From Treponema sp. UBA1793 (GTDB taxonomy: Bacteria > Spirochaetota > Spirochaetia > Treponematales > Treponemataceae): a DNA stretch of 28,625 bases. The translations under genes were made by a program, and so were the position numbers. Position 1 is the first letter of the stretch, and every line of letters begins with the position of its first letter. Below are positions 25,901 through 28,625 of this stretch, piece by piece. Location of the stretch: positions 1 to 28,625 of the forward strand of contig DCFX01000016.1 of NCBI GenBank assembly GCA_002314445.1, given 5' to 3'. The notes below the pieces were generated by a model. The model had not been told where the DNA came from, ran no database searches, and was given only the letters and a program-made list of their open reading frames with translations.

Positions 25901-28625
25901 CGTGTTCACGCACAGGGCCGTCTGTTCTCCGTTTTTTGTTATCGTCCCCACTTCCGGTGCTACAACCAGGTTCCCGTCAGAAAAGCCCGTGCTGCTGTTC
26001 CATTCAGCGCCGTACCCGGTAATGCCGTATTCCCCGACACACCCGAACGGCTCAGCTTTCTCTTCAAATCCGTCATCGCCCAGTATTTCCATGGTGAACG
26101 TATTATTGCTCACGTCATATTCATAATCGCTGTCATAGACTATTTTTTTGCTGACCGTTCCGTACCGCCCGATTTTTTCAAGCTCCAGCATAGACGCAAG
26201 CGGTTCATCCTCTTTTTCATATGCCGACCATGCATCGCTGTCAAGCACATAAACGGTTTTCCCGTCTGAATCAAGCTTTGAAATCATAAAATCATCCTGT
26301 GTTTTTTCCGTCCGCCATTCTTCGTTCAGCGTGTAGTATGTCCCGTCGCTGCTTACCGTATAGTACGGGAACTGTTCCTTGAAAAAAACGTAATCTGCAT
26401 ACCCTGAAAGCAGGTTCTGTGCAGTCTCCCTGTCCTGGTCTCCCGCCGCCTTCAGTTTCCAGTAATACGTTTTGCTGCCGTCCTCTGCAGCAACTTCCGT
26501 ATACGTGTACAGGCTGTCTTCTATCGTCTTTATGCCGCTGTCACTGAAATAGGCCGAGCCGTCTGCCTTTTTGAACCCGCCTATAAATGCCGGCAGTGCA
26601 TCTGCCGCGGTAAAGTCCTTCTGCCATGCTGCCGCCGTTACGTCCGTATCCTCAACTGCAAACCTGCTCTGGCTCTCTATGTCCTTCATTTCTGATGCAA
26701 GCACCGGCTCCGTCCGACTGTTGTACCCGCTCAGGGTAAATACGATATCCATACCCCCGTCGTGCGCGGTTATACGCTCCGTATCGTCCGTTACGGACGT
26801 CTCCGCATTCCACGAGTATGTACCGTCGGTGCTTTCCACTTTTGTACTGCCGTCATCAGCCGTTACAAACCGTATCTTTTTCCCGTTGAACTCCCCGAGC
26901 GGTATGACCGTCCCCTTTTCGAGCACGCTGCCCGTGCCTTTTTCCGTCCTGCTTCCCGTTGTCTCTTCTGCAGGCCGGCTCTCATACAGCACTTTTTTAC
27001 CGCACCACAATGGTATAATGCCGTCGTACAGGCTGTACAGCTGTACCGCGTCTGCAAGTACATCGTCCGGGAACAGTCCGAGCAGTTTTTCTCCTGCCGT
27101 ATCGCTGCCCTTCAGGTAATACAGGGCAGTCGTGCAGTCATATTCGTACGACTGCGCAAGATACTGGAGTTCTTCGTCAGTTGTGCACTTTTCCTTCACT
27201 GCGGCAAAATCAGTGCTGTTCAGGACGGCCGGGACAAACCGCTTTTCTGCAATGAGTTCGCTGCATGCTGCATCAAGCTGTCCGTCCGTAAGGCTGTCCT
27301 CCCAGTTTTTATTAAGCGTGAGCGTCGTTTTCAGATCGTATTTTACCGCAGAACCTGAACTGCCCGACTCCGTAACAGGATCTGCACAGCTCACGCTGTA
27401 CAGCGGTACCAGTGCTTCGCTGCCGAGTATGTCCGCTGCAGCCGGGTATGATGACGTTTTGGTGTCAGATGATTCAACCGTCTTCGTCAGGGAAGATTCT
27501 GCCGACTGCGGAAAATATTCAGGCACGTGAGATACGGACAGCGGCTTTATTTTTGTATACGTTATGTCTATATTCCAGTCTGTGTCTTTTTTCCGGGTGT
27601 CCCGTCCCGTGTCCTCTATGAAATAAAATTCCTTGTCCGCCGCCGCACTGTACGTCTGCACGCTTGTCGCCGTACTGAACGTCTCTTCCCCGGACGTCTG
27701 ACAGTCGCCCGTCACCAGCGCAGTGCCCGCCGTATCCGTTCCCTCAAAAAGCAGCGTCCGTATCTTTGCCGACTTTCCCGTCACCGTCTGCTGTATACTT
27801 ACCGTGCCGTCGAACGGCGCACGCCACACACGGAACGGCGTCTGCACGTAGTAGTTTGCGTTGTAGTTTGTTATTTCATCGTCGGTCAGCGCCACACTCG
27901 TGTCGGATACGGCACTGCCCGCGCCGTAATATGTCTTTGTAAACGAAACAGCTCCGCCGGAACCTGACGCACCGTTGTTCTTCAGGTAATAGTTCTGCCC
28001 TGACTCTGCAATATCGGGCAGCCCGTCCCCGTTTATGTCCATGATGCTCCGCGTTACGCTCGACGAACCCGACTGGTATACCTGGCTCGTCGAAACACCT
28101 GCTGTTGCTCCGATTCCGTACAGGCACACACCCGCACCGCCGTACACATTCCAGCCGTATGAGTTCGAGCTGCCCGTTTCCGCGTCTATGTCGCCGCTTT
28201 CAACCTGCACTCCCTCTGCATCAGAAAAGCCGGTTCCCGTGTTATATGCTATATAAAGCGTATCACCCTTCTGGTATACATGGTCCGGCCTCCCGTCGCC
28301 GTTCATATCTGAAAGCATATCCCCCGTCCAGCTTTCAGAGCTCGTACTTGAAGCCTGCCCGCCGCCGGTAACACGTACATCAACAACTCTTGTTCCATAT
28401 CCGACACCTGCGCTCAGGCTCGCAGACACTCCTGTAGATGTTCCATTCGACACACGCAGAGGACCCGGATTTGTCCACTGCTCCTGTTCTGCAAAATACT
28501 GCGGCACTCCATTTGTGTCCTTTTCAAGCCCCTTATAGGTGAACTCATAGCCGTAATCGCGCGTCGTGCTGCTGCCTGAATATACTTCGAACTTCTTCAA
28601 CAGGCTTGTCCATGCTGCGTCGTAT
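19883..28625 (-). CDS. Giant TcB/TcC-like RHS protein with variable C-terminal tip, 5' end outside window
   Basis: At least 2913 codons. The frame is open to the right edge; the TTG at 28600 is not a credible start because YDAAWTSLL precedes it in frame. Six Ca-binding FG-GAP-like motifs of the form D-x-(N/D)-GDG occur near 28290, 28030, 25110, 24800, 24545 and 24060, as in SpvB/TcB proteins. A TcdB-like middle segment follows (YNRMTKDFYGYGSV, then TNYYNDEYY, about 23690-23780). YD repeats span about 23500-21000. The RHS core spans about 20990-20465, with HADHLGSTSVVTD, YYGARYLDPKYSRWISADP and NLYHYAGNNPIKYTDPDG. By analogy with Tc and RHS toxins the core closes a shell and cleaves off the tip. 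The last 193 residues are an AT-rich, unrecognised tip that begins with a hydrophobic stretch (WLVVAVIAVAASCLSIQS). The gene is coupled to a lipoprotein gene at its 3' end. Confidence 0.93.
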   Translation of the reverse strand, partial: YDAAWTSLLKKFEVYSGSSTTRDYGYEFTYKGLEKDTNGVPQYFAEQEQWTNPGPLRVSNGTSTGVSASLSAGVGYGTRVVDVRVTGGGQASSTSSESWTGDMLSDMNGDGRPDHVYQKGDTLYIAYNTGTGFSDAEGVQVESGDIDAETGSSNSYGWNVYGGAGVCLYGIGATAGVSTSQVYQSGSSSVTRSIMDINGDGLPDIAESGQNYYLKNNGASGSGGAVSFTKTYYGAGSAVSDTSVALTDDEITNYNANYYVQTPFRVWRAPFDGTVSIQQTVTGKSAKIRTLLFEGTDTAGTALVTGDCQTSGEETFSTATSVQTYSAAADKEFYFIEDTGRDTRKKDTDWNIDITYTKIKPLSVSHVPEYFPQSAESSLTKTVESSDTKTSSYPAAADILGSEALVPLYSVSCADPVTESGSSGSAVKYDLKTTLTLNKNWEDSLTDGQLDAACSELIAEKRFVPAVLNSTDFAAVKEKCTTDEELQYLAQSYEYDCTTALYYLKGSDTAGEKLLGLFPDDVLADAVQLYSLYDGIIPLWCGKKVLYESRPAEETTGSRTEKGTGSVLEKGTVIPLGEFNGKKIRFVTADDGSTKVESTDGTYSWNAETSVTDDTERITAHDGGMDIVFTLSGYNSRTEPVLASEMKDIESQSRFAVEDTDVTAAAWQKDFTAADALPAFIGGFKKADGSAYFSDSGIKTIEDSLYTYTEVAAEDGSKTYYWKLKAAGDQDRETAQNLLSGYADYVFFKEQFPYYTVSSDGTYYTLNEEWRTEKTQDDFMISKLDSDGKTVYVLDSDAWSAYEKEDEPLASMLELEKIGRYGTVSKKIVYDSDYEYDVSNNTFTMEILGDDGFEEKAEPFGCVGEYGITGYGAEWNSSTGFSDGNLVVAPEVGTITKNGEQTALCVNTKESLYGGKNGWYYGIWKGTLSDNPFSAERLYSSTSSAQSTTGAGFDSGKNTDYKTAAENATDSTAGGSVEESLYYLPAKNETTIATGDDKGNIQSSETGITMTKEEESGKTFDTGTKILLGNVANVAKNTTQWTGSGESAVRSTKTESTTYAPFIEGDYIHCNRAGGSAYYEIPGIPENGTGSTSTAGTFTMPTLRKSSSSGKDVTYGASFDCGLSAANLGKTVDEIIAAVKSASPKGLSIGETNGTNTGSSSMLQSVQDVNGDGVPDILQGNSSLSVIYGSRDEDGTVSYGKNTGTVSSIGVIDYNESDISTQGGTISPGGSISPKQNAKGQTVGVTIHGGGNGSGGYVYSHGTNTETAGFTDINGDGLPDYYNGSFKYNTGDTFVSQPSCSTFSSGSLSGSTNETYGANLSFGKALTQANSLNCGVSGGLGLNYSASASNTETMLLDINGDGLEDLVTKKTGSGTAVSVRYNTGSGFTDAQTITIPAWKISSDMESAFSLCTDGNLGANFLSGIPIVGSVLESSHVLDGLPNVALNPFGLALDKYADSLDFSTTLNLGVSGNLSVNFNYGIDIVVMFVYFGTINITVDANGGVSGGASLTGASVKMQDMDGDGYADQVMRIPGDNGGLWVKRNLMGGADLVTGIACSTGETWGIGYEVKYGTSDMPQSKYVMNSVTVSDGCGENGLAALPHGEHSITTKYAYGAGYYNRMTKDFYGYGSVTKTDADGGYVVTNYYNDEYYRKEMVKDESTYTADGTLLKYSEQTLYDSPEALVKSSLNETYEAGSSGKMTFLDEYEYDEYGNVTKITETMNGSAYRTAEITYWDDDNTSSYTSPYIYLHNHPETISVYGADGTLLRKRTGTYNDTYGTLKSLKQYRDSTSYLTNSFTYDDCGNMSSMSDTSGVTITYTYDSTDHQYITAIRQKGAGTAASYTSGADWYHETGAKKSETDINGNVMRYAYDAQWRLTEVWSPYDTGSMPAVQYAYYTYDNLDSSGTHALWYTVTDNKITFDAGDSSVMETVVVSDGMGRKALTAKRGEKYETGSGSRTTGWNVSGCMEYDEKGREVKQYMNRFVEGDLSDLLSAVYDDPDGELYTANTYDSLDRVTEQTLPDGSVQKTEYAVSDSGEHITTVTDPEGNRSVQYADPVENITETEREDKTGKELTKASYVYDEMGQMTEAYDAQKNAVTAVYNMLGQKTSLESKDTGKTNWYYDDYGRLLREDNPVLRGKGEQIKYSYDAFNRLIKTDYPESTDIVQEYGASGADNNGAGKVISRTDESGTITYAYGKLGEMTQETRSIVRAGGYDSVTAVTGYESDYLGRMQHVSYPDGETVTYTYDAGGNVQTVTGVKDGYVDFNYVKDIGYDEYGQRVYISYGNGTHTTYTYDPARRWLKSLVTESEEDGVIQNMQYTFDTVGNVEGYTNSCKGWSTSQDYSYDSLYQLIKVEGSTENKYATADRPSYNASYSQSFAFSDDGLCNMTGKTSKESEVLEDDLNYTLAYTYDSSYAHRAVQAGKRYYKYDANGNLIREQDKSFADTDSSDEVTYHLIKTEADNVYSSDYAWARMKGGSTAYAGTKSNYYYRDYTWNERNLLSKTKDDSYTTEYLYGGDGQRAVKRSSVSETLYFNKFFTQRYDDAYQGAGGRMSKHIFLGNDRIVTKQVALGTGETYDNADTAVEKLYTYYYHADHLGSTSVVTDRDGEVYERLEYTPYGETWLDETSGNTYFDTPYRFSAKEKDEETGLYYYGARYLDPKYSRWISADPALGEYLPQAPINDEAKKHNRSLPGGGGVFNVINLNLYHYAGNNPIKYTDPDGNYVWLVVAVIAVAASCLSIQSDVAPTPEPVNTTAVNNSLSGIYYNDGKNQTTVMRNPYSNVNSSSITLDSHPIIALGSALPRGMYSESDYEDKNQLKGTNVQNVSTVLGGLGLIGSIMENLSEGHAGDVKFNYTKTDGKLTSWNLSVTVLDPLSNKSIKQVLTKEQAMKFLNDNKEILKNMGEYREISSMLN
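19886..20463 (-). other. Variable C-terminal tip of the RHS protein (putative effector domain)
   Basis: This is the 193-residue part after the DPDG that ends the RHS core. It starts with a membrane-like stretch (about 18 hydrophobic residues), then a proline/asparagine-rich linker (VAPTPEPVNTT), a second weak hydrophobic patch (VSTVLGGLGLIGSIMENL), and a Lys-rich C-terminal part with KQVLTKEQAMKFLNDNKEIL. Base composition shifts sharply to AT-rich at the core/tip boundary. No nuclease, ADP-ribosyltransferase or deaminase motif is recognisable to me. Confidence 0.65.

Noticed and set aside
28598..28600. TTG as true start of the right RHS gene
   Set aside because: The frame continues open to the window edge with protein-like sequence upstream and no ribosome site before the TTG.

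Overview
The window looks like a chromosomal stretch from a spirochaete, most likely a Treponema of moderate GC. The evidence is indirect. Giant YD-repeat (RHS) proteins carry the core ending '...NLNLYHYAGNNPIKYTDPDG' that I associate with treponemal RHS proteins, lipoproteins have relaxed lipoboxes, and there is a compact gspD-gspE-gspF cluster. No rRNA, tRNA or housekeeping marker is present to confirm the assignment.

Layout. (1) Bases 1-10765, minus strand: a two-gene operon. The first gene (10765 to 7625) encodes a secreted protein with Ig-like, PKD and right-handed beta-helix regions. The second overlaps it by ATGA and encodes a very large secreted protein with discoidin-like, Ig/FnIII-like and then YD-repeat regions; its 3' end lies left of the window. 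(2) Bases 10994-15773, plus strand and divergent: gspD, gspE and gspF of a type II secretion/type IV pilus-like machine. gspD probably has a nearly leaderless mRNA, and gspF appears to begin at an ACG codon. (3) Bases 15774-17775: a graveyard of mobile and toxin-locus debris. It holds an RHS scrap touching the end of gspF, a broken Abi_2 (AbiD/AbiF) gene with its promoter and a small structured leader RNA, an orphan RHS core of 101 codons, and a cluster of perfect inverted repeats that may be an IS200/IS605-type remnant. (4) Bases 17776-19124: two lipoprotein genes, one DUF1566-like. (5) Bases 19279-28625, minus strand: an AT-rich lipoprotein gene overlapping the 3' end of a giant TcB/TcC-like RHS gene (FG-GAP/SpvB-like front, TcdB-like middle, YD repeats, RHS core, variable AT-rich tip). 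Its 5' end lies right of the window.

How they may work together. Region 5 has the architecture of a polymorphic toxin: a conserved RHS cage, an unrelated AT-rich C-terminal tip, and a translationally coupled small gene directly after it that could be the immunity protein (here a lipoprotein). The orphan core in region 3 is the kind of spare module through which such loci recombine. The secretin/ATPase/platform genes lie between two giant exported-protein loci. This suggests, without proving it, that they export or surface-display those proteins. The ACG start of gspF, the tandem N-terminal STN-like repeats of GspD, the missing zinc motif of GspE and the lipoprotein paired with the RHS tip are the points most worth following up.
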